The notes beneath the pieces are model-generated. The model was not told the DNA's origin. It searched no databases and was given only the letters and a program-made list of their open reading frames with translations. A stretch of 64,000 bases of DNA from Klenkia taihuensis (GTDB lineage Bacteria; Actinomycetota; Actinomycetes; Mycobacteriales; Geodermatophilaceae): the NCBI RefSeq assembly GCF_900112525.1, contig NZ_FOMD01000005.1, positions 62,001 through 126,000 of the forward strand, in the 5' to 3' direction. The stretch's first letter is position 1; each line of letters begins with the position of its first letter. The translations under genes were made by a program, and so were the position numbers. Of this stretch, positions 26,686 through 36,064 are shown piece by piece.

Positions 26686-26966
26686 GGGGTTCTCCTTGGT
26701 GGCTGGTGCCGGTCTGTCGAGGGTCCCAGCCAGCCACAGCTGGGTGATGGTTCACGGGCGTCTGCCCCCCGGGGGGTGGTCGAGGAACGCGGGCAGGTGA
26801 GGTTGGCGCCGTACCCGTCGAGTGGTCTGGAGCTCACGGACGCGCCAGCTGCGAACCGGCGCGGGCACCCAGCCCGGAGCGGTCGCCGGCGGCGGTCGCA
26901 CCTCACCTCGATGGTGCTGACCTGCGGTGGGGCCGCACCCGGCGGCACGACCCCGACTCAGCAGGA

Positions 26967-28493
26967 TCAGTTGTTTCTGGACAGGGGTTCCTGACCGCAA
27001 GCGCGGCGCTCGACGTCGGCCAGGGCATACCCGAGGGTCTGCAGGTGGCCCAGGTAGCGGCCGGTGGCCGCACGCAAGGAGCGCCAGTCGTTGCGATCGG
27101 TGCGGGCCTCGTACGCGGCCAGCACGAAGACCAGCGTCAGCACCAGCGCGCGCGCCTCGGTGGCCTTCCCCACCAGCGCAACCAGCTCGGCCGACCGGCC
27201 GTAGGCACCCGACGCCACCCCGAGCAGATCGGCGGCGAGGTGGTTGCCGCCGACGTCGGCCAGCAGGTCGGCGTCCTGGGCGAGCGCACCGGCAACGAAC
27301 GCAGCGGTGCCCTTGGGTACGGACTTACGAGTACCCAGAGCACGCAGCCACTCCCGCCGCACGGTCTCTGCACTGCCCCAGGCCTTGTTGGACTCGATCA
27401 CGTCGCGGCGATCGGCACGGGCGGTCTCGCGCTGGTCCTCGGTCATCTCCTCGGCCGGGATGCGCGCGGCTCCCCTGCTGCCCGTGGTGGACCACCGGTC
27501 GCGGTGCCCATGGGTGACCGGGTCGGTGCAGACGAACACCGGAACCGGGCGAGGGCGCCAATGCCGCTCCCCCACCGACCCCTCGGTCTCCTCCTCCCCG
27601 TCGTCCTCGTCGTCGTTCTGGCCCTCGATGCTGGTGATGGGCTGGCCGTCGTCGTCGACCCAGCCGTAGCGCTCGGCGATGTAGGCGGCGTGACCGGGGC
27701 ACGCAGCGTGCCCGGTCACCGCCAGCTCGCCTCCGTCGGCATCGGTGAGCCGGTGCAGCGGGAGCGCCGCCTCACCGGCTGCGGGGGTGTCGACGACCCG
27801 GACTCCAGCCGTCATCAGCCGGTCGGCGGCGGCAGCGCGATGGGCGGCGGCGGTGCGCTCGTCGCGGAGCCGCTGGGCGACGTGGTCGAACCGGCCATCG
27901 CGCGCGCCGACCACCAGGGCCTTGACCGCCTCAGGGTCGGCGTCGAACTCTGCGACGGTGGCGGCCTGGGTGAGGTCCAGGAAGTCGTAGCGGGCGGTGG
28001 CGGCCTTGGCCAGCTCGGACCCGGTGACGGCGAGGGCAGCGGCGACATCGGTCTTGCTCGCTCGGGTGCGGCGAGCGATCTGGGTGGGGCTGACCCCGAA
28101 TGCTGACAGCTGGCCAATGACGTCGATCCGCTCAGCGTTGGTCAGGCCGGCGCGGTGCTCGTTCTCCGCCCACTGGGTGACCAGCCGCTCCACGGTTCCC
28201 GCGTCGTCGCAGCTCTCGTCCGCGACGACGACCACCGGCACGGAGGTGCGGCCGAGCTTGACGGCGGCCAGCGTGCGGCGGTGGCCGTAACGGACCCGCA
28301 GGCACCCGTCGACAGTGCGGACGGCGACGATCGGGACCAGGACGCCGTGCTCGGCGATGCTGCCGCAGAAGTCGGGGTCCAGACGGTCGTCGTGACGGAC
28401 GTTGAGGTCGACCAGCAACGCGGCCGGGTCGATGTCGACCAGCTCCCGTTCGCTCACGGACAGGGCGGGGGAAACGCTCTCGATGGCGGTCAT
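26967..28493 (-). CDS. ParB/RepB-type nuclease-domain protein
   Basis: ParB-family protein of 508 aa. The N-terminal ParB/Srx-like domain (about 20-110) includes VRYGHRRTLAAVKLG, the CTP-binding GHRR-type motif. A ParB HTH region follows (about 120-190, with SPTQIARRTRASKTDVAAAL), then a long C-terminal region with an acidic stretch near 300. It may bind centromere-like sites for segregation, or regulate or process the transfer region. It diverges from the relaxase gene across a 258-base gap. No ParA gene is adjacent; the nearest ParA-like gene is at 46242. Proteins of this size are typical of actinobacterial conjugative elements. Confidence 0.8.
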   Translation of the reverse strand: MTAIESVSPALSVSERELVDIDPAALLVDLNVRHDDRLDPDFCGSIAEHGVLVPIVAVRTVDGCLRVRYGHRRTLAAVKLGRTSVPVVVVADESCDDAGTVERLVTQWAENEHRAGLTNAERIDVIGQLSAFGVSPTQIARRTRASKTDVAAALAVTGSELAKAATARYDFLDLTQAATVAEFDADPEAVKALVVGARDGRFDHVAQRLRDERTAAAHRAAAADRLMTAGVRVVDTPAAGEAALPLHRLTDADGGELAVTGHAACPGHAAYIAERYGWVDDDGQPITSIEGQNDDEDDGEEETEGSVGERHWRPRPVPVFVCTDPVTHGHRDRWSTTGSRGAARIPAEEMTEDQRETARADRRDVIESNKAWGSAETVRREWLRALGTRKSVPKGTAAFVAGALAQDADLLADVGGNHLAADLLGVASGAYGRSAELVALVGKATEARALVLTLVFVLAAYEARTDRNDWRSLRAATGRYLGHLQTLGYALADVERRACGQEPLSRNN

Positions 28494-28754
28494 GACGGGC
28501 TCCAGTGGGTGACGAAGGGACGGTCGATCAAGATCAATCCTCGTCCGTCACCGCTCCTAGCAGGGCTCATCCCCGTCAGCTGTGGACACCGGGCATCGGC
28601 AACCTGCCCTGTGGACGATGGACGGACCTGACGCTCTCGGACCACCCGCCGCGGCCCACTCCGGCCGCCGACCAGAAGGCACCCACTCCGCCGACACACC
28701 TCTTGCGTAACGGGTGACAGCCGGGCGGCCCCGGGGCTCCCTGCCCTGTGTGTG
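28494..28754. promoter_or_regulatory. Divergent parB/relaxase gap, oriT candidate, with a CTGTGGAC pair
   Basis: This non-coding gap lies directly upstream of the relaxase gene, the usual place for an origin of transfer. It holds CTGTGGAC at 28580-28587 and again at 28609-28616, 29 bases apart. The same motif pair with the same spacing occurs at 39191/39220. It also holds a GATCAAGATCAATC stretch and the palindrome GCCCCGGGGC (28728-28737). A nick site could not be assigned. Confidence 0.4.
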
Positions 28755-31700
28755 ATGACGGTGCACAAGCTGACCGCCGGGGACGGGTACGCCTACCTCA
28801 GCCGCCAGGTCGCTGCGCAGGACACGACTGAACCCACTCCGGGTGGGCTGTCGTCGTACTACACCGCGCGGGGCGAAGCGCCCGGGCGGTGGATGGGCCG
28901 CGGCCTCGACGGGCTCAGCGGGCCGCCCCTCGGGCCGGAGGTGACCGAGGCGCAGATGCGGGCGCTGTTCGGGGAAGGACGTCACCCCAACCGCACCGAC
29001 GTGGAGAGGGCCGTCGTCGAGGCGGGGGGCGTGCCCGTCGCGGCTGAGCGGGCGTCACGGTTGGGTGCGCCCTACCGGGTCTTCCCGGCGGCCAACGAGT
29101 TCCGGCGGCGCTGCGCCGTCGAGTACCGCGAGTCCAACGCGGCCCGAGGTGAACGGGGGACGGCACCGGTTCCCGCGGAGGACCGCGCCCGCATCCGCAC
29201 AGCCGTCGCCACCGACATGTTCCGAGAGACCTTCGGCCGAGACCCGCTAGATCCCAGGGAGCTGTCGGGCCACCTCGCGCGGCTCTCTCGGCAGCGGACC
29301 ACCGCGGTGGCGGGCTACGACCTCGCGTTCAGCCCAGTCAAGAGTGTCTCGACGTTGTGGGCCATCGCCCCCCGGGACGTCGCCGAGGTCATCGAGAAAG
29401 CCCACGCCGACGCCGTGGCGGATGTCGTGGCCTGGCTGGAGGACCGCGCCACCTACACCCGCACCGGCCGTGACGGAGTCGCCCAGGTCGACGCGCGGGG
29501 ACTGCTCGCCGCAGCGTTCACCCACCGCGACTCGCGGGCCGGCGACCCCGATCTGCACACCCACGTCGCCGTCAGCAACAAGGTCCAGACCATCGGGGGT
29601 CGTTGGCTCGCTCTCGATGGGCGCCCCGTCTACAAGAACACCGTCGCAGCCTCCGAGCGGTACAACACCCGCATCGAGGCTTTCCTCGTCGAACGGCTGG
29701 GTGTGTGTTTCGCTGACCGGCAGGACGACGAGCCCGGCAAGCGGCCGGTCCGCGAGATCGTCGGAATCGACGGGCCGCTCCCCCGCCTGTGGTCATCCCG
29801 ACGAGCTGCCATCAACACGAGGCGAGCAGTCCTGAGCGCTGCGTTCCAGACCGATCACGGACGACCACCCACCGCGCGGGAAGCGATCCACCTCGCCCAG
29901 CAGGCCAACCTCGAGACCCGTGAAGCCAAGCATGAACCGCTGACGCACGCGGAACAGCGCGCGACCTGGCGAGCCGAGGCGCTGATCGTGCTCGGCGACA
30001 AGCACCACCTCGACAGCTACGTCAACAATGCCCTGCACCGGGCGGGCGGCCGAGCCGGCTCCGACATCACTTCAGGATGGCTGGACCAGGCGGCACAGGC
30101 GACGGTCGACCGCGTCGGGCAATCACGAGCGACCTGGAACGAGGCCCATCTCCGAGCCGAAGGGGAGCGGCTCGTCCGGCGAGCAGGAGTGCCCGCACGA
30201 GAACTCGATCTGGTGGTCGACACCATCGTCAGCCGAGCGATGTCACCCCCCATGTCGGTCCGCCTCACACCGATGCGGGAGGACGGCGAGCCAGCCGCAC
30301 TTCGACGCCGGGACGGCGCGTCGGTATTCGAGACCGCCGACTCTGCCGTCCACACCTCGGACGCGGTCCTCGAAGCAGAACGCGCGGTTATCGACGCGGC
30401 CGGACGGTTCGACGGACACACCACCCCAAGCTCGGCCGTCGAGAGCGCCCTGCTCATCGCGGCCGAATCGGGGCCGACCCTGAACCCCGGCCAGGCGGGC
30501 TTCGTCCGTGCCCTCGCCACCTCCGGCGCCCGCGTGCAGGTCGCCGTCGCGCCCGCAGGCACCGGCAAGACCACCGCCCTTCGCGCCCTGGCCATCGCCT
30601 GGCGAGCCGGTGGCGGCACCGTCGTCGGGCTCGCGCCCACCGCCGCCGCCAGCTCCGTCCTACGGGAGCAGCTCGCCGACGCAACCGACACGGTGGCCAA
30701 GTTCGTGCACGCAGCGCAGACCGGGATCGACCCGCCGGCCTGGCTGAGCTCCATCGGACCGGGATCCCTCGTCATCGTGGACGAAGCCGGTGCAGCCACC
30801 ACCCACGACCTCGCCGCCGTCATCGCCACAGTCGTGGCCGCGGGCGGCTCGGTACGTCTGGTCGGCGATGACCACCAGCTAGCGCCCATCGGCGCCGGTG
30901 GACTGCTCGCCGACCTGGCAGCCGCCAACGGCGCCGCCCATCTCGACGAGGTCGTCCGCTTCACCCACGCCGAGAGCGGCGAGCCGAACGCCGTCGAGGG
31001 CTTGGTCTCGCTCGCACTGCGCGAAGGAGACCCGACCGCGCTGGCCTACTACGCGGACCGCGGCCGACTGCACGTCGGCGACCTCTCGTCCTGCGTCGAC
31101 CAGGCCTACGACGCCTGGGCCGCCGACCGGACAGCAGGACTCGATCCGCTGATGCTCGCCCCCACACGGGAGCTGGTCCGGGAACTCAACCTGCGCGCCC
31201 GCGACGACCGCCTCGCCCGAGAGGGGACACCGTCACGGGAGGTCGACCTCGCCGACGGCACCAGGGCATCGGCCGGCGACGTCGTCATCAGCCGTCGGAA
31301 CGACCGGACGCTGGCCAGCGGGACGGCGAGCTGGGTCGCCAACGGGGACCGGTGGACCATCGCTGCAGTCCGCCACTCCGGCGCCGTCGACGCCGTCCAC
31401 ACGGCGACGGCCGCGCTCGTGACCCTCCCGCCCGACTACGTCCGCAACCACCTCCGCCTCGGCTACGCCACCACCGTCCACGGCGCCCAAGGCGTCACTG
31501 CCGACTCCAGCTACACCGTGGTGGCCGGCCACGAATCCCGCCAGCTCCTCTACGTCGCGCTCACCCGAGGCCGGCACACCAACCACGCCTTCGTCACCGT
31601 CACCGGAGACGGCGACGAGCACAGCGCCATCACCCGCGACGGGGTTCTGCCTCCCACTGCCGTCGAGGTTCTCCGACGGGTCCTTGCGCGGAACGACGCC

Positions 31701-33854
31701 CTGCGGTCGGCCAGCAGTGTCATCGCCGCCGAGGATGACCCCGAACAGCAACTCGCGGCAGAGGTCGACCGTTACGTGCACTCGCTGGGAACCGCGGCCG
31801 AGGAGCTGGTCGGGCCGGGCGGGATGGCCGCCATCGACCACGCAGCCGAGACCGCCGTCCCTGGCCTGACCGACGAACCCGCCTACCCGGCACTGCGCGC
31901 CGACCTCGCGCTGCACGGCGCGGCCGGGCACGACGCACCATCGCTACTGCGGGAAGCCTCCGTCGACCCTCGAGGCCTGGACGGCGCCCGCGACGCCGCA
32001 GCCGTCCTCGACTGGCGCATAGGGGCGCCGACCCCCGACGGACCGCCGCCACCGCTCCCCTGGCTCCCCGCCATCCCGCGCGCCGTCTCGGACGCTCCCA
32101 CCTGGGGTGACTACCTGGGTCGGCGTGCCCGCCGCGTGCACGAGCTCGCGACAGCGATCGCCGAGGACGCCGAGTCCTGGACCCCGAACTCGGCCCCACC
32201 ATGGGCCAGACCCCTCATCCCCGACCACGAATTGGTCCGCGACCTCGCGGTCTGGCGAGCAGCTGCCGGCGTCGAACGGACAGACCCACGCCCCACCGGC
32301 GCCCCCAGCAGCACAGCGGCCGACCTCGCCGCACAGCAGGGGCTCGACGACCGTGTCCGCCGGTGCGTAAGCGAAGCGACCGCGGGCGCCGTCCGATGGG
32401 CCGCCCAGCTGCGCGACGCAGCTCCCGACCTCATCAACGACCCCTTCTGGCCCGTCCTCCTCGATCGGCTCGTCGACCGGCGCATGGACGACCCGAACGG
32501 CGCCTCCCTGGTCGAGGCCGTGACTATCAACCCGCTGCCGGATGAGCTGCCTGCGGCCGCATTGTGGTGGCGCCTGGTCGAACACTTGCGCCTCCGCAGC
32601 CCGGACCCTGCACAGCTCGCTGTCGTCGAGGGTCTCGATCCCTCCCCGACGGTGGACCCCGTGGTCGCAGCCCCGGGCTACGGTGAAATCGGTCCGTCCC
32701 GAGCACGGGTGCTGCAGCTCAACCAGCTCGCCGCAGACTTCTTCGCCGATGCCTACCCCGGCTCCTGGGCACAGAGCTACCTCGCCGAGCGTCTGGGCAC
32801 CGACCCCAGCAACGCCACCAACCACGTCATCGGCCTTGCACCGCAAGAGTGGACAGGCCTCGTCGACTACCTCCGACGTGGCGGTGCTAGCGACTTGGAG
32901 CTGCTCGCATCGGGGCTAGCAAGCAGGACAACCAGGGGCGGAGTAGTTGACCGCTTCCGTGACCGCGTCATGTTCGCGATCCAGGACGATGACGGCATCG
33001 TCGGCTGGATCGGTCGACGCCACCCCGACGCCGACACGCAACCGCACCCCGCTTCGCCGAAGTACCTGAACACCGCCGAGACCGTCGCCTTCACCAAGGG
33101 GCAACAGCTGTTCGGGCTCGTGGAGAGCCGCCGTGACATCGCCCGCGGAGCGACTGCTGTCCTGGTCGAAGGCCCCCTCGACGCCCTCGCGGTGACCATG
33201 GCCGGCGCCGGCGACTTCATCGGCGTCGCACCACTGGGCACCGCCTTTACCGAACCGCAGGCCGAACGTCTGCTCTCTGCGGTTCGCGACGACCAGCGGG
33301 GACCGATCGTGGCAATGGACTCCGACGATGCGGGACGACGCTCGGCGGAGGGCATCTTCTGGCGGCTGGGCACGCGAACCGAGGCGCGATCACTGACGCT
33401 GCCCGACGGTGAGGACCCAGCTGGCTTCCTGCACCGCGCCGGGGCCCCGGCGTTGGCGACCGCGTTGAGGGCTTCGCCGAGCCTGGCTGGGGCGCTGGTC
33501 GAGGCACGGATGGACGAATTCGCTAAGGACTTGGCCACCGTCGAGGGTCAGGTCGCGGCTACCCGGCGGGCCGCCCAGGTCATCGCGGCTACACCCGTAA
33601 CGACATGGGCGGCCCTGCTCACACAGGTCGTGGCCCGAACCGGCATCGCACCCGACATCGCGCTGCAAGAAGCTCTCGCCGTCGGCGACCTGCTGACTTC
33701 ACCCGTGCGGCATCGGACGGCCGAATCGCGAGACATCGGAGAGCTTGGGCGCGAGAGCATCCCCCGCGCTCGGCAAGCGGTGCAGCAAGAGCCCGGTTCT
33801 ACGAGGGCAGCACCGCCTCCTCGAGCCGCGAGGTGCCATAGATTGCCGTCCTGA
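28755..33854 (+). CDS. MobF-family relaxase fused to helicase and TOPRIM primase-like domain
   Basis: Very large conjugation protein, about 1700 aa. The N-terminal relaxase (about 1-430) has paired Tyr clusters (GYAYL near 12-16, SSYYTARGEAPGRW near 35-47) and the three-His metal site in FTHRDSR and LHTHVAV (about 258, 269, 271). A superfamily-1 helicase follows, with Walker A APAGTGKTT near 602-609, Walker B IVDEAG near 673, and later motifs to about 960 (LYVALTRGRHTN). The C-terminal third has a primase-like segment and a TOPRIM fold with LVEGPLDAL near 1470 and MDSDDAGRR near 1521. It should nick oriT, stay covalently attached to the transferred strand, unwind DNA, and possibly prime replacement synthesis in the recipient. 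A GTG one codon earlier is also possible. Confidence 0.9.
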   Translation: MTVHKLTAGDGYAYLSRQVAAQDTTEPTPGGLSSYYTARGEAPGRWMGRGLDGLSGPPLGPEVTEAQMRALFGEGRHPNRTDVERAVVEAGGVPVAAERASRLGAPYRVFPAANEFRRRCAVEYRESNAARGERGTAPVPAEDRARIRTAVATDMFRETFGRDPLDPRELSGHLARLSRQRTTAVAGYDLAFSPVKSVSTLWAIAPRDVAEVIEKAHADAVADVVAWLEDRATYTRTGRDGVAQVDARGLLAAAFTHRDSRAGDPDLHTHVAVSNKVQTIGGRWLALDGRPVYKNTVAASERYNTRIEAFLVERLGVCFADRQDDEPGKRPVREIVGIDGPLPRLWSSRRAAINTRRAVLSAAFQTDHGRPPTAREAIHLAQQANLETREAKHEPLTHAEQRATWRAEALIVLGDKHHLDSYVNNALHRAGGRAGSDITSGWLDQAAQATVDRVGQSRATWNEAHLRAEGERLVRRAGVPARELDLVVDTIVSRAMSPPMSVRLTPMREDGEPAALRRRDGASVFETADSAVHTSDAVLEAERAVIDAAGRFDGHTTPSSAVESALLIAAESGPTLNPGQAGFVRALATSGARVQVAVAPAGTGKTTALRALAIAWRAGGGTVVGLAPTAAASSVLREQLADATDTVAKFVHAAQTGIDPPAWLSSIGPGSLVIVDEAGAATTHDLAAVIATVVAAGGSVRLVGDDHQLAPIGAGGLLADLAAANGAAHLDEVVRFTHAESGEPNAVEGLVSLALREGDPTALAYYADRGRLHVGDLSSCVDQAYDAWAADRTAGLDPLMLAPTRELVRELNLRARDDRLAREGTPSREVDLADGTRASAGDVVISRRNDRTLASGTASWVANGDRWTIAAVRHSGAVDAVHTATAALVTLPPDYVRNHLRLGYATTVHGAQGVTADSSYTVVAGHESRQLLYVALTRGRHTNHAFVTVTGDGDEHSAITRDGVLPPTAVEVLRRVLARNDALRSASSVIAAEDDPEQQLAAEVDRYVHSLGTAAEELVGPGGMAAIDHAAETAVPGLTDEPAYPALRADLALHGAAGHDAPSLLREASVDPRGLDGARDAAAVLDWRIGAPTPDGPPPPLPWLPAIPRAVSDAPTWGDYLGRRARRVHELATAIAEDAESWTPNSAPPWARPLIPDHELVRDLAVWRAAAGVERTDPRPTGAPSSTAADLAAQQGLDDRVRRCVSEATAGAVRWAAQLRDAAPDLINDPFWPVLLDRLVDRRMDDPNGASLVEAVTINPLPDELPAAALWWRLVEHLRLRSPDPAQLAVVEGLDPSPTVDPVVAAPGYGEIGPSRARVLQLNQLAADFFADAYPGSWAQSYLAERLGTDPSNATNHVIGLAPQEWTGLVDYLRRGGASDLELLASGLASRTTRGGVVDRFRDRVMFAIQDDDGIVGWIGRRHPDADTQPHPASPKYLNTAETVAFTKGQQLFGLVESRRDIARGATAVLVEGPLDALAVTMAGAGDFIGVAPLGTAFTEPQAERLLSAVRDDQRGPIVAMDSDDAGRRSAEGIFWRLGTRTEARSLTLPDGEDPAGFLHRAGAPALATALRASPSLAGALVEARMDEFAKDLATVEGQVAATRRAAQVIAATPVTTWAALLTQVVARTGIAPDIALQEALAVGDLLTSPVRHRTAESRDIGELGRESIPRARQAVQQEPGSTRAAPPPRAARCHRLPS

Positions 33855-33983
33855 TGCTCGCACCGGGGACGTTCTGCCGTTGCCCCGGCGACCGAGAGAC
33901 ATCGGCTGCCACGCCTACGTACAGGAGCGCAGCGCGTCTTAGAACGAGATCTGGACTTCAGCCTTCAAGGGCCAACCCTCGCG

Positions 33984-33989
33984 TATAAA
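33984..33989 (+). promoter_or_regulatory. Possible -10 element (TATAAA) before the small membrane protein gene
   Basis: TATAAA stands out in the otherwise GC-rich 184-base gap after the relaxase gene, about 50 bases before the ATG at 34039. No convincing -35 is visible at 16-18 bases upstream, so this is a weak call. Confidence 0.3.
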
Positions 33990-34038
33990 GACGCGCGCTC
34001 GTATCGTGGCGCCAGACGACGCTTAGCATGGAGCTCAG

Positions 34039-34293
34039 ATGACCAGTCGGACGTTGACGATCGCAGTGGGCGTCGCTGTGGTCGTGGGTTTAGCGGTGCT
34101 CCTGGGCACAAGTAGCGGAGTAGGCGTGTGCGTCGACGGGGTCGGCGGAGGAAGCAGCTGCCAGCAGCAGGGCGGCCCAAATTACGTCTTGGCTGTCGTC
34201 TTGGCATCTCTCAGCGGAGCCGTGGTTGCAGTTCTTTCAAGGCTGCGCCGCCGCCGACGTAGTAGGCAGCTTCCCTCCGATCATTCAAAGTAG
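34039..34293 (+). CDS. Small two-helix membrane protein
   Basis: Protein of 84 aa. There is a hydrophobic helix at about residues 6-23, a short Gly/Ser/Cys loop with two Cys (CVDG and SSCQQQ) that could form a disulfide outside the membrane, a second helix at about 48-66, and a basic tail (RLRRRRRSR) that would stay in the cytoplasm. GGAG precedes the ATG. The start of this AT-richer cargo stretch differs in composition from the transfer genes. I recognise no family; a surface-exclusion or accessory membrane role is only a guess from position. Confidence 0.55.
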   Translation: MTSRTLTIAVGVAVVVGLAVLLGTSSGVGVCVDGVGGGSSCQQQGGPNYVLAVVLASLSGAVVAVLSRLRRRRRSRQLPSDHSK

Positions 34294-34436
34294 GCGCCCT
34301 AGCGTCGCCCTCGCCTTGACCGGCGCCCGCTCGTCATGACTCAACTGCACGGTCCACCCTGGACCCGCGGCCCTGCGGCCCTTACGAGACCGGACCGACG
34401 GTCAATGGACTTTCGATCTGCTGGCCGGCCTGTCCT

Positions 34437-34468
34437 GCGGCGAGTCGCAAACAAGAATTTGTCGCCGC
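34437..34468. terminator. Hairpin upstream of the metalloprotease gene
   Basis: Arms GCGGCGA and TCGCCGC (7 bp, perfect) enclose an inner CAAA/TTTG pairing, with a four-base bulge on the left side. It lies in the 252-base gap after the small membrane protein gene and could terminate that transcript or act in the leader of the protease gene. No other clear signal was seen in this gap, and short frames in it look non-coding. Confidence 0.4.
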
Positions 34469-34545
34469 CTGGCGGCCTGACTCTTGCCATCACGGGGTGA
34501 AGCCTGTCACAGTGCTGAGCGTTTCCTGTGCGAGGAGCGAGCTGT

Positions 34546-35541
34546 GTGAAACCGGGCCTTTATCCTAGCCATACTTGGATGCGGCGTCCTTCTGACGTCC
34601 GTCGCAACCCCGGCGAACGCCGCGCCAGACCCTTGCGACCTCGCTCCGTCGGTCCTAGTTGCGGAGCTAGTACCGCTTTCCATGCTGTGCGATCTAACCG
34701 GAGTCGTCGCCCGCAGTGAGACGACCGGTCTATCTATCGTCGTTCCGGCGCCCGGATACGGCGTCGGGGCAAACGCGCTTCGAATCGGGGGCGAGGCTCA
34801 GTTCTCACTCACGGTCGAAAGCGACGGAAAGCTAGTGGTAGATGAGCTCATCGCAGACTTCAGCGCGCACCCACAACCTGCTGGCCCCATCAGCGAGGGC
34901 CAAGTCGGAGGGCAGTCTGCATGCACTGACTACAGTTACACGAATCTTTATGGCAAAGAGTCGGACAATCGCGTTTGGTACTACAACAACTCTCGCGTAC
35001 GGGGCGGAGCCGGCTCTTCCGCCGCGTCCTATTACCAGCAGCAGATCATTTCAGGTGTCGTTGATCTTCTGGCAGGCTACAACGACTGTGGGCTCCCTCG
35101 CAATTTTGCAGCAAGTCAGACCTACAACGGGACTACATCCATGTCTGGCAGTGCAGTGGGCAACGGAACATGTTCAGGATCGGACGGATACAACATTGTG
35201 GATTGGGGGTCAATCGAGACGAGCACCACCCTCGCCGTGGCTTGCACCTACAACATCAACTATTTGATCGGCAAGGAGATCACTGGAGGAGACATCAAGA
35301 TCGACCCCGAATGGAGCTGGCTGACCGGCGCTGTCCCCTCGACGTGCACTTCGTCATACTCTCTCCTTGCGGTCATGACTCACGAATGGGGTCATACCTT
35401 CGGTTTAGGTCACACTCCCGAGCCCAACGTCGATCATCGACAGCAGACCATAGTCCATTCGTCACTCCCTGCTCGACATTCCAGGAGACTCTTGGACGAG
35501 GTGACTGGACTGGAATGTTTGACACATACGGTCTTCGCTAG
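34546..35541 (+). pseudogene. Secreted matrixin-like zinc metalloprotease, two single-base frameshifts
   Basis: The main frame contains HEWGHTFGLGH, the HExxHxxGxxH zinc site of metzincins. Upstream, this frame encodes a signal peptide (AFILAILGCGVLL up to ANAAPDPC), but an in-frame TGA blocks its start. Removing one C near 34552 joins it to GTG-AAA at 34546, which has GAGGAG nine bases upstream. After the zinc site the frame ends QQTI, while another frame supplies SPFVTPCSTFQETLGRGD and ends at 35541. Adding one G after 35451 restores QQTMSP, the Met-turn expected in this clan. With both repairs the product is about 331 aa. The region is AT-richer and uses codons unlike its neighbours, so it looks acquired. 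Either a fresh pseudogene or two sequencing errors. Confidence 0.75.
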
Positions 35542-35560
35542 GCGCCTGTTGCGCCACGGT

Positions 35561-36064
35561 TCAAGGGACAGGACCTCGTCCGGCCATTCTTTGTTGCGAC
35601 GCCGAATGTGCGTATCGACCCTGAGCTGGCCAGGCCTGATGCCGCCCAGTTCGGCACGTGCTTTCCCCCAGCCGGTCGGTCATCCGATCGCAGAACGTGG
35701 GTAAGGCGTACCGGTTCCAGTCCTCGATCTGCCCGGGGGCGGCCGACGCCTCAGCCTCCCACCGAAGTACTGCAAGCACCGGCAGCTCTCGGGCAATGTG
35801 CGGGTGCTCCCGCCAGCACGCGGGGATCAGCTGCGCCGGGCGCCAGGCGAACTCGTGGTTGAGCCACAGCACGACGTCGTCGCACCACGACCAGATGCTC
35901 TCTGCAAGCTCCGCTGTGCAGGACGCCGGCTCCCACGGGCGCTCCAGCTCCGCCACAGCCGACGCCGGGAAGGCCTGCCCGCCTTCGCGACCGTGCACCG
36001 ACCTCAGCAGGTCGAGCGCGGCGAGCACGGCCAGCGGCGGCGCCGGGAACGGCAGCACGATCAC
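35561..36064 (-). CDS. Hypothetical protein at the end of the transfer operon
   Basis: Protein of 167 aa. The central part has WCDDVVLWLNHEFAWR, a CWREHPHIARELPVL stretch and YALPTFCDRM, a Trp/His-rich helical pattern that recalls small proteins (DUF4913-like in style) encoded beside actinobacterial coupling-protein genes. I would not assign the family firmly. Its ATG overlaps the stop of the coupling-protein ATPase gene (ATGA), so it is the last gene of the operon. The last about 35 residues are of unusual composition and lie toward the AT-rich cargo, so the original end may have been altered when the cargo was inserted. Confidence 0.6.
   Translation of the reverse strand: MIVLPFPAPPLAVLAALDLLRSVHGREGGQAFPASAVAELERPWEPASCTAELAESIWSWCDDVVLWLNHEFAWRPAQLIPACWREHPHIARELPVLAVLRWEAEASAAPGQIEDWNRYALPTFCDRMTDRLGESTCRTGRHQAWPAQGRYAHSASQQRMAGRGPVP

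Noticed and set aside
25475-26984. Similar strings ATCCAGTTGTTCCTG (25475) and ATCAGTTGTTTCTG (26967) as possible attachment repeats
   Set aside because: Short, imperfect, and both lie inside the left edge; the second encodes the parB C-terminus.
26752-27000. Possible 82-residue minus-strand gene between the 165-aa gene and parB
   Set aside because: No ribosome site, Arg/Pro-rich composition, overlaps the parB end; no paralogue at the right edge.
34528-34719. Short + strand frame at the beginning of the protease region
   Set aside because: Only its GTG-AAA start is useful; the rest is out of frame with the signal peptide and lacks coding character.
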